DNA of 64,000 bases from Microscilla marina ATCC 23134 (lineage in GTDB: Bacteria > Bacteroidota > Bacteroidia > Cytophagales > Microscillaceae): assembly GCF_000169175.1 (NCBI RefSeq), contig NZ_AAWS01000010.1:1-64000 (forward strand), read 5' to 3'. A program made the position numbers and the translations under genes. A model generated the notes under the pieces. It did no database searches and was not told the DNA's origin. It worked only from the letters and a program-made list of their open reading frames with translations. Positions 9,109-20,900 of this stretch are shown piece after piece (position 1 is the first letter of the stretch; the number at the start of each line of letters is the position of its first letter).

Positions 9109-11307
9109 TTAAAAACTACAGCCTGTCATAGTGTATATAGCCGAATAAAATGCCTCTTTTGAAGTAGCTAAGCCTTTACTGTTATAGTTGAATATAAACA
9201 CTTCAGTAGTTGTGCCACTTATTACTTCCTTTTTTATATTATTTATTGGTAAGAAGCCTCTGTACTCGTTTTCATCACGATGAACACTACCTGTTGTCCA
9301 GTTATCGCGGTTGGTTGATACAAAAAAACAAAGGTCAGGGTGAATAGTAGCATAAGGACTAAGCTTATCATCGTACTGGTATTGTCTGATAGAAGTGCCA
9401 TTTTGGTCTTTTACCTCTACTACATTTCCTTTAGCATCATAAGTATAGTCAAACCTTGATGTTAAGTTCACTTGAGTCTCATCAGAGTATATGCTCCAAG
9501 ATGTACGTTGGTTTTGAGCATTATAAGAGAATGTCCACATTTCCTTAAACGTACTTGCACCATCATATTGTTTTATTGAAATCAAACTTCCACCACTATA
9601 TGTATAGATATGTGTGTGAATGACCGAACTATTATATGTATACACCACCTTTTGAATACTGCCATCACCATTATAAGTAACGGTGTTTTTTGCATTTGGT
9701 AGCTTAGGGTAGTTAATGCTGATTAGTTGACTTTGAGCATTATAAGTAAATGTTTGTTCTTCTGTAATAGGAGTACCATTTGAAAAAAACTGAATCCTTG
9801 AAACTTTACAAGTGTTACTGATACAAGCGTCTACCTGAATAGTATTAGAGTAATCTGATACTTTTGTAAGGCGTTTAGACCTCAAGCGATAAAAATAAGT
9901 TGCTTTAAAGTCCAGTCCTTGAACCTTATACGATGTCCCTGCTACTTCCTTGCCATTATATCCGGTTACTATATTTACAAAGCCAGCATCGGTTGCTATA
10001 TCCAATAAATACAAGTTAATTCCATCTTGAGATTGCCAGTTGGCGGTAAACTCAAATATTTTTTGACCAGAAGCAGCAGTAGCTACAGGTGCTGGCAACA
10101 AATCAGTAGTAACCTTTATGGCATTAGAGTTCTCTGAAGTGGCATTTAGGCCTTGAGCCCTTACCCGGTAGTAATAACTGGTGCTGGCATCTACAGATTG
10201 TACTACTAATTCGGTACCAATGATGGCTACACTGTTGTATGCAGGTAATATTTGCGAAAAAGCAGGGTCAAGTGCCACGTCTAACAAGTAAGAGGCGGCG
10301 TTATTTACAGGGTTCCAGTGTGCTTTAAAGCTGCCACTTTCTATCAAGGTAGCTTCAGTAGCTAGAGGAGCGTCTAAGTTGAGCGTGTTAGCTATTGTGA
10401 TATTTGAGTGATTAGAGGTTGACTCTTCATTTACTGCCCTTACTCTGTAGTAATAAGCGGTATTGGCGTCTAAGTTGGCAACAACCAAACTATTGGTTGT
10501 AACCTCGGTATTATTATATCCACTGAGTATTTGTTGAAACAATGCATCTTTTGCTATATCTATTCTATAAGAAACAGCTTCAGGCATTGCTTTCCAGTGA
10601 GCTATAAAGCTTGTTAATTGTATGTTGGTCGCTGCCACTGTCACAGGTTGGGGCAAAGTACTCGTAAGTACTGATTGCACATTAGAATAAGCAGAGTAAG
10701 ATTCAGATTGTTTTATTCTGATACGATAAAAATAAGTGGTGTTTACAGTTATATTACTTACCAGAAATGTAGTATCATTGCTTACTTCTCTGTCTTTGAA
10801 ACCTGGCAAAAAGTTGGCAAATTGACTGTTAGTAGAAATATCAAGTAAGTAGGTGCCAACAACAGGCATTTTTTTCCAGTGAACCCTAAATCCAGTAGCA
10901 GTCACTTCACTAGCTTCATATACAATGGGAGTATTAAGCTCAGCAGTGGTAACTTTGATAATATTGGAGCTTTGGGAGGTTTGGTTAGAGATCTGAGCTC
11001 TCACCCTATAATAGTAAGTAGTATTGGCTTCCAGGTTAGTTATAATTAAAGCGTTAGACTCTACTTTTTTACCTTTATAATCACTAAGTATTTCGCCAAA
11101 GTTTTCATCAAGAGCTATATCTATTTCATACCCAGTGGCTCCTGTTACACTTTTCCAGCGGGCAGTGAACCCTACTGCGTTAACTTGATCGGCTTCTTCT
11201 GCTACTGGAAGGGGCAGAATGAATTCTTTTTCAAACAACGCACAACTACATAATATATAAGTGAGACAAAAGGTCATAGTTAACCCTTTGATGTTGAATA
11301 GCATCAT
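9109..11307 (-). CDS. Five-FN3 surface lipoprotein with YD-like C-terminal repeats
   Basis: A 732-residue exported protein. The N-terminus has a hydrophobic stretch ending ILCSC, a probable lipobox with Cys22 as lipid site. Five fibronectin type III-like repeats of about 92 residues follow (about 33-495), each with a W (for example ARWKSV, VHWKKM, AHWKAM), a DIA/DIS core and TYYYRVRA. The last 230 residues carry repeated YNAQSQL, YNGDGS, YDAKGNV motifs that resemble RHS/YD repeats. It is probably exposed at the cell surface and involved in binding. No partner gene is evident; no close relative of known function is recognised. Confidence 0.85.
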   Translation of the reverse strand: MMLFNIKGLTMTFCLTYILCSCALFEKEFILPLPVAEEADQVNAVGFTARWKSVTGATGYEIDIALDENFGEILSDYKGKKVESNALIITNLEANTTYYYRVRAQISNQTSQSSNIIKVTTAELNTPIVYEASEVTATGFRVHWKKMPVVGTYLLDISTNSQFANFLPGFKDREVSNDTTFLVSNITVNTTYFYRIRIKQSESYSAYSNVQSVLTSTLPQPVTVAATNIQLTSFIAHWKAMPEAVSYRIDIAKDALFQQILSGYNNTEVTTNSLVVANLDANTAYYYRVRAVNEESTSNHSNITIANTLNLDAPLATEATLIESGSFKAHWNPVNNAASYLLDVALDPAFSQILPAYNSVAIIGTELVVQSVDASTSYYYRVRAQGLNATSENSNAIKVTTDLLPAPVATAASGQKIFEFTANWQSQDGINLYLLDIATDAGFVNIVTGYNGKEVAGTSYKVQGLDFKATYFYRLRSKRLTKVSDYSNTIQVDACISNTCKVSRIQFFSNGTPITEEQTFTYNAQSQLISINYPKLPNAKNTVTYNGDGSIQKVVYTYNSSVIHTHIYTYSGGSLISIKQYDGASTFKEMWTFSYNAQNQRTSWSIYSDETQVNLTSRFDYTYDAKGNVVEVKDQNGTSIRQYQYDDKLSPYATIHPDLCFFVSTNRDNWTTGSVHRDENEYRGFLPINNIKKEVISGTTTEVFIFNYNSKGLATSKEAFYSAIYTMTGCSF

Positions 11308-12050
11308 GTTCCTAATTTTAAGCTTTGTTGGTTAATATTTATGAAATCTAAAACTGAGTAGGGTTAGTTAGTCTAGCTGCTGGTATGAGAAATTACCTAA
11401 CCTGATGTGTGCCATTTTTTCAGTAACAAAGGTATAAACACTTCAAAATGACTCCTAATCAAAGAGGGGTGATTTGTGTTTTGTGTAAGTTTCCATTAAA
11501 AAAAATAACTTGAAAATTTATATACTTGACTTTGTATAATACAACAAAGCCTTTTGATGCCAATGAAGGAAGGTGTTGTATAATCTTAGCGGATACTTAG
11601 CTTGTTTGCCATAAACAAAAAGGTAATATTTTAAGCATTAATCGTAAAATAAGGATATTTTTTGATAATGCTTTTAGAGGTGGAAATGTGTTTGTTTGTT
11701 TCGGTTTTCAGGTATTTTTAGAGCTTAAAGTTTGCATGTTATTGTTTTAATTATTTAATATTTTGATTTATATAATTATGCGTATGTTAAATTTTTTTTA
11801 TGCTAAGATTATTATTTGACTTTTTTTAGCAATTTGATTGCCTATGGGTTATTATAAAATATAAGTGGTGACTCTTTTAATTTCATTAGATATTCAAGTA
11901 TAATAATTGATTTTAGTGGATACTTTCTTTTAATTTGCTAATTTTACATAAGCAAATGCTAATATTGTAAGCTGAAAGTTGGTTGATTTAAAAAGCTACT
12001 TTTCCTTAATATTATTTTAACATACTACATTAATAATAGCTGAAATATAA
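11308..12050. other. Gene-free AT-rich spacer between divergent genes
   Basis: About 740 nt between the FN3 lipoprotein (minus) and the HEAT-like gene (plus). No reading frame of interest is seen. A TACCTTTG box on the minus strand (11427-11434) could be the -7 element for the lipoprotein gene, but no TTTG is found at the usual distance. On the plus strand TAATATTG at 11960-11967 with TTTG at 11934-11937 (22 nt apart) is a weak candidate for the HEAT-like gene. Confidence 0.4.
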
Positions 12051-12656
12051 ATGACTACAGAAACCATTGAAGCCCTGATAAAAGAAATAAGTAAAAGAAG
12101 GCTGGATAAAATTTATACTTTGAGGTTAACTCGATACCTTCAGCTGGTATCGGAGAGCAATCATGTGGCAATAGGTGAGAAACTATTTCAGCTTATTAGG
12201 TTTATTACCCATATACATCCAGTGTTTGAGCTTGATTTAAAGGAAGAAGACTATGAACAACTTCAGCTATATGAACTACTAAAGTATTTGCCTGAATTGA
12301 GCCAATGGTCAAGGTACGACAAACGGTTATTTGAAGTGCTTAGCCAACCAGCTATCATTGAGTGTACCCTGCAGGCGTATGGTGAGGTACTGGCAAAAGA
12401 AATACGATATAACCCTTCTGATAATGTATTCCGGAGGTTGAATAAAGCCTTGGATAAACATCACGCAGCTTACGAAATATTGCAGATAACTGTCAGACAT
12501 TTGGCAAGAGCAATGCAAACCAAAAAAGGGCATTTAACCTCGGTAGGAAAGTATATACTTAAGCAAGATTTTACAAATACTTATCAGGTATTTAAACAAT
12601 ACAAAAAAAGTGACCTTTATATCAAGCTATTAGTCACAAATAGAGTCAAACTTTGA
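12051..12656 (+). CDS. HEAT-like helical protein, N-terminal part before a possible +1 frameshift
   Basis: A 201-codon frame with no recognised family; entirely helical in character, rich in Leu, Tyr and Lys, no signal peptide or membrane segment. It ends ...LLVTNRVKL followed by TGA, in the context CTT TGA C. The next frame (+1) is open across this point from 12634 and continues with DQNLSVLIGDACKQGNAAIV into the gene called at 12712, whose first GTG lies well inside similar helical sequence. A shift at CTT TGA C would give one 683-residue protein. Either programmed recoding, a real inactivating indel or a sequence error explains it. Confidence 0.7.
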   Translation: MTTETIEALIKEISKRRLDKIYTLRLTRYLQLVSESNHVAIGEKLFQLIRFITHIHPVFELDLKEEDYEQLQLYELLKYLPELSQWSRYDKRLFEVLSQPAIIECTLQAYGEVLAKEIRYNPSDNVFRRLNKALDKHHAAYEILQITVRHLARAMQTKKGHLTSVGKYILKQDFTNTYQVFKQYKKSDLYIKLLVTNRVKL

Positions 12657-12711
12657 CCAAAACCTGAGTGTACTCATTGGTGATGCTTGTAAACAAGGCA
12701 ATGCTGCCATC

Positions 12712-14103
12712 GTGTCAATGGCAGAGTTGTTATTGAGCATAGATGTTCAAAAGTATGACCACCTTGTGCAAGCCTTAGTTGTCCAAATAGATGCTTTACC
12801 TGAGCTTTGCCAATTGGTGTTTCAAATGTGTAGCATGGCTCCTAATGATTATAAAGAACTAGGTTTTACAATTATTACAGAGGTGTATGACTTGTTGAAT
12901 GATGAGCCTTGTGCAGAAGCAGGAGAATCATCTCTACAATTGATGATGACTGAGTGGTTATTAGAGGGGTATGGCAGAAGGGCATTCCCTGTAGTTGTTA
13001 AGTACAAAACCAGTGATTTGGTCAAACGTTTTCGGTATATGGAGTTAGTTGCCAAATACCTTAAGCAAACTGGGCTGGAGTTACTCATGAAGGGACTATT
13101 GATCAATCCAAAGTCGAATCAACTTGCTGAACATCAGACTTATACTAAGCAAATGCTTACTTTGTTGCAGGGGCTTTATTTGGCAAAATATCAGCATAAA
13201 TTATGGAGTTTTTTCGAGACTGAAGATGACCCTGAGACTATATCGTTGGTGGCAGGAATATTAGCAAAAGCTGAAAATAATTCGCTTGAATATGTGCGCC
13301 AAAAACTAAAAGCGTCTAAGGTAAATACCAGGTTTTTGGCCATTCAAACTTTGGCGTACATTAACAATCTTGAGGCGATTCAATTACTGAAGTGTCACTT
13401 AAAAAAAGAACGTAGTAAACGTTTGAAAGAATGGGGCAATCATTTTCTAAAAAGTAATGAAGACGAGGGGCTTAATGCTACTCAAGGTGTAGAAAACCTG
13501 CCTTGTTATTGGTTTGATACCTTTGCTCAAAAAACAATGAACCTATGTATTAAAACAGCAGTGGCAAATCAGGAAAATATTACGGATATAATTACCAGAA
13601 TTAACCTGTGTTATGATGAAAAAGAGTACAGAATTACTGGAATAGAACTGTTTTTTTGGCAAGAAAAAAGCCTGTATTTAAAATTGCCAAAAGTAAAATC
13701 CAACATTCCACTCAATATTGATTTTGTAGATGTACAGGATGCTACATTGCCTTTGTTTTGCGAAAAGCATAGATTGGGAGTACCCAAAGAGTTCCAGTGG
13801 GGAGACAGTAATTATCTAATAGAGCAGTTGTATTATTTGAGTTTGATTGATATTGCATTGTTACTGCCCAAAAAACTACATTTAAAAGGGCTTAAATGTA
13901 GTAAAGATACAGCAGTGTATCTGGTAACACAAGAGGTAGAAGACTTGGTGGAACAATCATGGGCAACCCGTTATGAGAGATCAATAGCCAAACAATTGGC
14001 AAGAGTTATTGAAAACGAACAAGTGCTGGCTGCTTTTACCAAAATTTGTTATAAATCGGTGTCCAAACAGCAGTGGATGCAGGGCTTACTAAGTTTTGAC
14101 TAG
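12712..14103 (+). CDS. HEAT-like helical protein, C-terminal part (probably starts by +1 shift at 12654)
   Basis: A 463-codon frame beginning at GTG 12712. The same frame is open back to 12634, and the residues just before the GTG (LIGDACKQGNAAIV) look like the first helix of a helical repeat, so the GTG is doubtful as a true start. Residues about 155-215 resemble HEAT repeats (VAGILAKAENNSLEYVRQKL, then NTRFLAIQTLAYINNLEAI). The rest is of unknown family. No catalytic motif is seen. The gene stands alone and ends at a strong bidirectional terminator facing GAPDH. See the preceding frame for the fusion argument. Confidence 0.7.
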   Translation: MSMAELLLSIDVQKYDHLVQALVVQIDALPELCQLVFQMCSMAPNDYKELGFTIITEVYDLLNDEPCAEAGESSLQLMMTEWLLEGYGRRAFPVVVKYKTSDLVKRFRYMELVAKYLKQTGLELLMKGLLINPKSNQLAEHQTYTKQMLTLLQGLYLAKYQHKLWSFFETEDDPETISLVAGILAKAENNSLEYVRQKLKASKVNTRFLAIQTLAYINNLEAIQLLKCHLKKERSKRLKEWGNHFLKSNEDEGLNATQGVENLPCYWFDTFAQKTMNLCIKTAVANQENITDIITRINLCYDEKEYRITGIELFFWQEKSLYLKLPKVKSNIPLNIDFVDVQDATLPLFCEKHRLGVPKEFQWGDSNYLIEQLYYLSLIDIALLLPKKLHLKGLKCSKDTAVYLVTQEVEDLVEQSWATRYERSIAKQLARVIENEQVLAAFTKICYKSVSKQQWMQGLLSFD

Positions 14104-14106
14104 AGT

Positions 14107-14146
14107 GAAAAAAGCTCCAAAACCAATTGGTTTTGGAGCTTTTTTC
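14107..14146. terminator. Bidirectional intrinsic terminator (perfect 40-nt palindrome)
   Basis: Six A, then GCTCCAAAACC, then its exact complement and six T form an uninterrupted palindrome of 40 nt. It lies between the stops of two converging genes (HEAT-like protein on plus, GAPDH on minus) and gives a U-tract in both directions. Confidence 0.9.
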
Positions 14147-14162
14147 AATTGGGTTTTATAAG

Positions 14163-15185
<1,023 letters not shown>

Positions 15186-15226
15186 CTATATTATTTTAAA
15201 GATAAATCAAATGTCTAATGTGAATG

Positions 15227-15258
15227 CAATATTAGCGATTAACTAAGAAATTGACAAA
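15227..15258 (-). promoter_or_regulatory. Putative Bacteroidota-type promoter for gap
   Basis: On the minus strand TTTG (15258-15255), 20 nt, TAATATTG (15234-15227), one mismatch from TAnnTTTG, placed 45 nt before the GAPDH start. The same 20-nt spacing recurs at two other promoters in this window. Confidence 0.5.
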
Positions 15259-15540
15259 AAAGCAGGTAAAACCTGTGTGGTTTATCACTGGTTTGAGCAA
15301 CTTAGTTAAATCCATATAAGTTCCTCAATATTTGAATTAATCTGAGATAGGATTATTTTTATATAAAAATAAGCTAAATGTATTTATGGTATTTGCCAAA
15401 GTTTTTTGATATATTTTGTGTGTTTAGTGGAGTGTTATTAGGCTTTTCAAGAAAAATGGTGCTTTTTAAAAAGATGGAAAAAGATTTAGTATGGTTTTTA
15501 TAAGTTTGTACTGCTGTTGTGATCGCCAAAAAACCTGATA

Positions 15541-16362
15541 CTACTTAAGTGGAGAGTCTTTTTCCTTGGCCATTGTATTGTATACCATCTGATCCATCCA
15601 CCCAGGGAATAGTTTGTTGAGCAGCACTGTAAGTTTACCTTGACGGGTAAGTACCAAGCTTCTTTTACGCTTTACCACCGCGTTAAGTATACGCTTGGAT
15701 ACTTCTTCGGAGCTCATCATTTTTCCTTCATCACGGGGAGTTTCACCTTGTGAACTACCATCTTTTACCAAGGCAGCATTACGAATATTAGAAGATGTAA
15801 AACCAGGGGCAGCTACCAATACATTGACATTCTTTTTGAGCAATTCAGTGCGTAAAGACTCAAGAAAACCCTGCATAGCAAACTTAGAGGCAGAATAACC
15901 TGTACGTCCTGGCAAGCCTCGGAAGCCAGCTATAGAAGATACTCCCACTATAGAACCTTGGGTTTGGGTGAGGTACGGAAGGGCGAATTTGGTGATGTAT
16001 ACTGTACCAAAAAAATTGATTTGCATAACTCTCTCTATGACTGATAAGTCCAATTCAGCAAACATTGCCCGCATAGATATTCCGGCATTATTGATCAGCA
16101 CATCTATTTTACCATATTTATCGATGGTTTCTTTCACCACCATTTTGCAGTCGCTTTCAACGCTGGAGTCTGCCACAATTGGTAAATTGTCTATTTGCTC
16201 TATATTGAGCATATCTGATACTTTCACTAACTTTTCATTATTTCGCCCCGTGATCACCACTTTTGCTCCTGCTTTGCCAAATGTTTCGGCGCAAGCCTTG
16301 CCAATACCCGAAGACCCTCCTGTGATAATTACTACTTTATCTTGCAATGTTTTTTGATTCAT
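15541..16362 (-). CDS. Short-chain dehydrogenase/reductase (SDR family)
   Basis: A 273-residue classical SDR: cofactor motif TGGSSGIG (14-21), the NNAG motif (about 90), Ser in VGVSSIAG and the YSASK catalytic pair near residue 157. The acidic/basic context ITGRNNEKL after the second strand (Arg and Asn rather than Asp) suggests NADP(H). The length and a basic C-terminal stretch (VVKRKRSLVLTRQGKLTVLL) recall membrane-associated SDRs that act on lipids or retinoid/steroid-like substrates, but the substrate cannot be told. It is divergent from the PLP enzyme, 121 nt away. Confidence 0.93.
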   Translation of the reverse strand: MNQKTLQDKVVIITGGSSGIGKACAETFGKAGAKVVITGRNNEKLVKVSDMLNIEQIDNLPIVADSSVESDCKMVVKETIDKYGKIDVLINNAGISMRAMFAELDLSVIERVMQINFFGTVYITKFALPYLTQTQGSIVGVSSIAGFRGLPGRTGYSASKFAMQGFLESLRTELLKKNVNVLVAAPGFTSSNIRNAALVKDGSSQGETPRDEGKMMSSEEVSKRILNAVVKRKRSLVLTRQGKLTVLLNKLFPGWMDQMVYNTMAKEKDSPLK

Positions 16363-16483
16363 ATTTGATAATTACTAAATGCTTTGGAGTGAAAGTCGTA
16401 AACTTTATAGTCAAAACCTACAGGTGCCATCCACTGATTTTTTATAACTTGGGCAAAAATAAAATAACTACTTAGAACAACCA

Positions 16484-17659
16484 ATGGATATTTCTTATAT
16501 AATTAACGAATTAGGTGAAGACCGATCGCAGTATGCAGGGGCAGTTGCTCCGCCCATTATGCAAACAGCAATGTTTTCGTTTGATACAGTAGAAAAAATG
16601 CGTGAAACATTGCAGCAAGAGTCTGAAATGCCTTTTTATACCCGTGGGCACAACCCTACCACCCACATACTTGAGCAAAAAATGGCGGCTTTAGAAAACG
16701 CTGAGGATGCATTGGTGTTTGCCAGTGGTAGTGCTGCGGTTGCTGCGGCGGTGATAGCCAATGTAAACCAAGGTGACCATGTGGTATGCGTACAAAAACC
16801 TTATAGCTGGACTAATAAATTGTTGAATAGCTTCCTTAACCGGTTTGGAGTTACCAACACCATGGTAGACGGAACAGATCCACAAAACTTTGAAAGTGCT
16901 ATCCAGCCCAATACGCGTGTGTTGTTTTTGGAAAGCCCCAATTCGTGGACATTTGAGCAACAAGACTTGGCGGCAGTGGCACAAATTGCCAAAAAACATG
17001 ACATTGTTACCATTATCGATAATAGTTATGCTACCCCCTTGTTTCAAAAGCCTATAGATTATGGAATTGACATAGTGGTACATTCAGCTACCAAATACAT
17101 CAGTGGGCATAGCGATACTGTGGCGGGAGTCTTGTGTGCCAGTAAAGCAATGACCAATAAAATTTTTGCCTCCGAGTATATGACGTTAGGGGGAGTTGTT
17201 GCTCCGTTTAATGCCTGGCTTTTGCTCAGAGGGTTACGTACCTTACCCACGCGAATGGACAGAGTAAGTGCTACCACTGCCATAGTAGTAAACTACCTGC
17301 AGGAGCATTCAATGGTAAGCAAAATATACTACCCCTATCTGGAGAGTGACCCTCAGTATACACTTGCCAAAAAGCAAATGACTAAAGGGGCAGGGCAATT
17401 TACTATAGAGCTTGCCATTGATGACATAGCTTTAATAGAAAAGTTTTGCAATCATTTACAACGTTTTTTGATGGCGTGTTCTTGGGGAGGACATGAATCT
17501 TTGATATTTCCGGCTTGTGTACTACATACTTCTGCCAATTATAACAGGGCTGTTCCACCAGTAAATATGATTCGTTTTTGTATAGGGTTAGAAACACCCG
17601 AAGCATTGATTGCCGATATTGAGCAGGCTTTTGGGGCAATTATTCCCGAAATACGTTAA
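16484..17659 (+). CDS. Cys/Met-metabolism PLP enzyme (cystathionine gamma-synthase/lyase type)
   Basis: A 391-residue fold-type I PLP enzyme of the trans-sulphuration family. The PLP lysine is Lys204 in VVHSATKYISGHSD; upstream YTRGHNPTTHILEQK, FASGSAAVAAAV and the Asp of IIDNSYATPLFQKP are the expected phosphate and ring contacts. Family members perform gamma-elimination or gamma-replacement on cystathionine, homoserine esters or methionine. Which reaction this one catalyses cannot be read from sequence by eye. It is a single-gene unit without methionine-pathway neighbours. Confidence 0.9.
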   Translation: MDISYIINELGEDRSQYAGAVAPPIMQTAMFSFDTVEKMRETLQQESEMPFYTRGHNPTTHILEQKMAALENAEDALVFASGSAAVAAAVIANVNQGDHVVCVQKPYSWTNKLLNSFLNRFGVTNTMVDGTDPQNFESAIQPNTRVLFLESPNSWTFEQQDLAAVAQIAKKHDIVTIIDNSYATPLFQKPIDYGIDIVVHSATKYISGHSDTVAGVLCASKAMTNKIFASEYMTLGGVVAPFNAWLLLRGLRTLPTRMDRVSATTAIVVNYLQEHSMVSKIYYPYLESDPQYTLAKKQMTKGAGQFTIELAIDDIALIEKFCNHLQRFLMACSWGGHESLIFPACVLHTSANYNRAVPPVNMIRFCIGLETPEALIADIEQAFGAIIPEIR

Positions 17660-17913
17660 TTCTGAAATTAATGTTTTTGCCGTACAACTACCCAGCTGTT
17701 ATGACGTTAGAATTTTAGGTTTTACTCAAAACATATTGATTTAACCAGACTTGTGATCAAATAGTGAAAAATTACAGCAAAAAATACCAAAATTAATCCG
17801 CAGGTTACATCAGGTATATTACTTCTGATTGAGTACAAATATTTTTTTGTTTACCTTTAGGTAAGAAAAGGTATTATGACTAATAACCCTGCGCTTAAAT
17901 TTCAAAATTTATA

Positions 17914-20900
17914 ATGACAGTATATCGAATAAAACTCCTTACCACATTTAGTTTAATAATAGGGTTGTGGGTGTTGACCACAGCAAAAACTGCGTACTCA
18001 AAAAGTGACACTACAGCTGTTAAATCTGTAAAACATAAACCCTTCACTATTCCTGATTTACAGGTAGAAATTAGCCCTGGTGTGTGGCGAACTCTTCCTA
18101 ATGGAACCACCACCATCGTTACTTTATGTAGTTCTGGCGGTTCAGGAGGGCGTAAATTACGTACCACTACCACAGGTACCACCTATGAGTGGAAAGGACT
18201 CAGTGGTACTACCTTGGGTACTAACACTGAGTTTACTGCGGTAAATGGTTTTCAGATACATACGATCACAGTAGATGGTGTAGAGTCAACAGCTAAAGCA
18301 CAAATAAAAACAGTCAGTAGTAGTCCTTCATCTGTAAGTATTATTGCTTCTTCTACTTCTATATGTAGTGGAGGTAATACTACACTTACTGCTACAGCCA
18401 CGGGTGAAGTAGATGCTTATCGGTGGTATAAGGATGGAGCACTTGTTGAAACTAATTTTAATAATAGCTACAATGTGTCGACAGCAGGTGTGTATACCGT
18501 AGAGGCAGTCAATGATTGTAATGCGACACTCTCCACCAATTCAGTCACTATTACTATAGTAGGAACACCACCATCCAATGCAAGTGTGGTGCCAGCCAAT
18601 ACCGACAGTCTTGTGTGTAATGGTTCAGGTACATTGTTGACAGCAACTGCTTCTGGAGATAATTTAAACTATGCCTGGTCACGCAATGGTGTTCCTGAAG
18701 GAACAAACAGCGCCACCCACCTGGCTACAGGAGCTGGTGCTTATAAAGTGGTAGTGAGCAATGGCTGTGGAAATGATGACGCAACTATTGAGATGAAAGA
18801 TGCAGACAAACCTGGGGGTATCTTTATAGATCAAACCAGTGCAAGTACATTTTGTGGGGCTCTATTTCCCCGACTCTCGGCTGGTGCCAACTTGTCGCCC
18901 GGTAGTACAGTTTCAAAATATGAATGGTACAGAGAGGGAATATTGGTAAAAACTTCTGCCAATTCCTCAGACAATGCGTATACCCCATCGCTTAGCGGAA
19001 ATTATACAGTGAAGGTGTACAACTTTTGTGGTGGAACCACTTCTTCTGTTGTAACCATTACCTCGATTAACCCACCTACTTATGCCAATATCAAATCCTC
19101 AAGTCCACCCTCCTTAGGTTGTGGGGTTACTTCGTTGGTGCTGAGTGTAGATACTGACGGAGACAACCTTAAGTATGTATGGAAAAAAGACAATGTTGTA
19201 GCGGGTACTAATGCCACGCTTAATGTGACTGCTACCGGAGATTATCAGGTAGAAATTACAAGTATCAACCCATTGGATAACTCTGTATGTGGCACCCAAA
19301 CCTCTGCTGTGGTCAATATACCATTTGTAGCTACTCCTCCTACTACCATTGCTATGACAAGTACTCAAACCATTACTTGTGATGGCAAGATTGAACTAAC
19401 TGCTACCTCTGACGGAGATGGTTTGTCATACAATTGGTTTAAAGATGGGGTAGCAGTAGCTACCACCCTTATTAACACCTACAACGCTACTTTGAGCGGA
19501 GTGTATACCGTACAAGCCCAAAATGCTTGTGGCGCAGGTCCCTTATCCAATGCTATATCTTTAGATATTAAATCAGTACCCAATACCATTAGCATTAATG
19601 CCTCCAATACCTTAGTCTGTGGCACTGGTACAGTTACCCTTACTGGCAATGTATCGGGCAGTGGTTTAACGTTGGAATGGTTTTTAAATAACCAGAAAAA
19701 GGGAGAGGGCGCTTCGCTGGATGTAACCGAAACAGGTGAATACTTATTACGGGTAACCAGCGCCGAATGTGGAGTGAAAGAAGCCAAAAAACTGATTAGG
19801 TTTGTGACTGTACCTTCCAATGTAAGCATTATTCCGGGGAGTGCTACAAATGTGTGTGATACCACCAAACCAGTGACTTTGTTTGCTCAATTTGACGGCA
19901 CAGAAGGTACCTATGAATGGTTTAAAGATGGGATTTTGGTGGGTAATACTGCTACATACAATGCTAAAGAGGCCGGAAGTTATGCGCTGCGAATAAATAA
20001 TGAGTGTGGCAATGCCATTTCAACAAATGACATTAAGATAACATTTGGTGGGGCGCTCAAAACTCCAGGATTGCTAATTCAAAACAATGGAGGGTCTAAT
20101 ATTCTTTGCAATGCGGTTAGCATTCAACTGAAGGCAACTCAAAGCGAAGGTACAGTACAATATCGTTGGTTTAAAGATAATAAATTGGTAAATAACGCCA
20201 ATGGTGAGGTCTTAGAGGTAAGCGATCCTGGGGAATATAGGGTAGAAATATCTAAACAGGGCTGTTCGGCGTTGTCTTTGTCGCAGGTAATCCAATCTAA
20301 TGAACAAGCCCCTCCCATTCTTGGGTACCTTACTCCCCTTGAATTTTGTCAGGGTGATAGTGTAGTTTTATCAACCGAGATTTTAGATGCTAACGCTAAA
20401 TACGAATGGCTATACAATGGAAATGTAGTTTCTTCAGGCAGTTCTTACACCGCCAAAGAAGCAGGCATTTATACCATTAGAGTAACTAATTCGTGTGGGT
20501 TTAGCAATACCCGACAAGCAGAGATAGAAGTAAAATTACCCCCTGAACCCCAGTTAATACTTGCTAATAACAGGTTGTCGGTGCTCACCGCCGATATTAG
20601 AAAATACCAGTGGTACTTCAATGATACACCTATTATTGGAGCCAATGATGAAACTTTTATACCCATTGATTCAGGGAGTTATTTTGTAAATGTGACTACC
20701 AGTATAGGTTGCGAAGGAACATCTAATGTAATTAACTTTCAGGGATTGGACATAAACGCCAACCCTTTGATAAATATTGCCCCCAACCCTACGAATACTG
20801 GAAGGGTAACCGTGACTATATTGAGTGGGTTAGATGCTCATCTCAAGTTGTATAATAACAGAGGTAAAGTAGTATACAGCAATAGTTTTCCTAAAAATAC

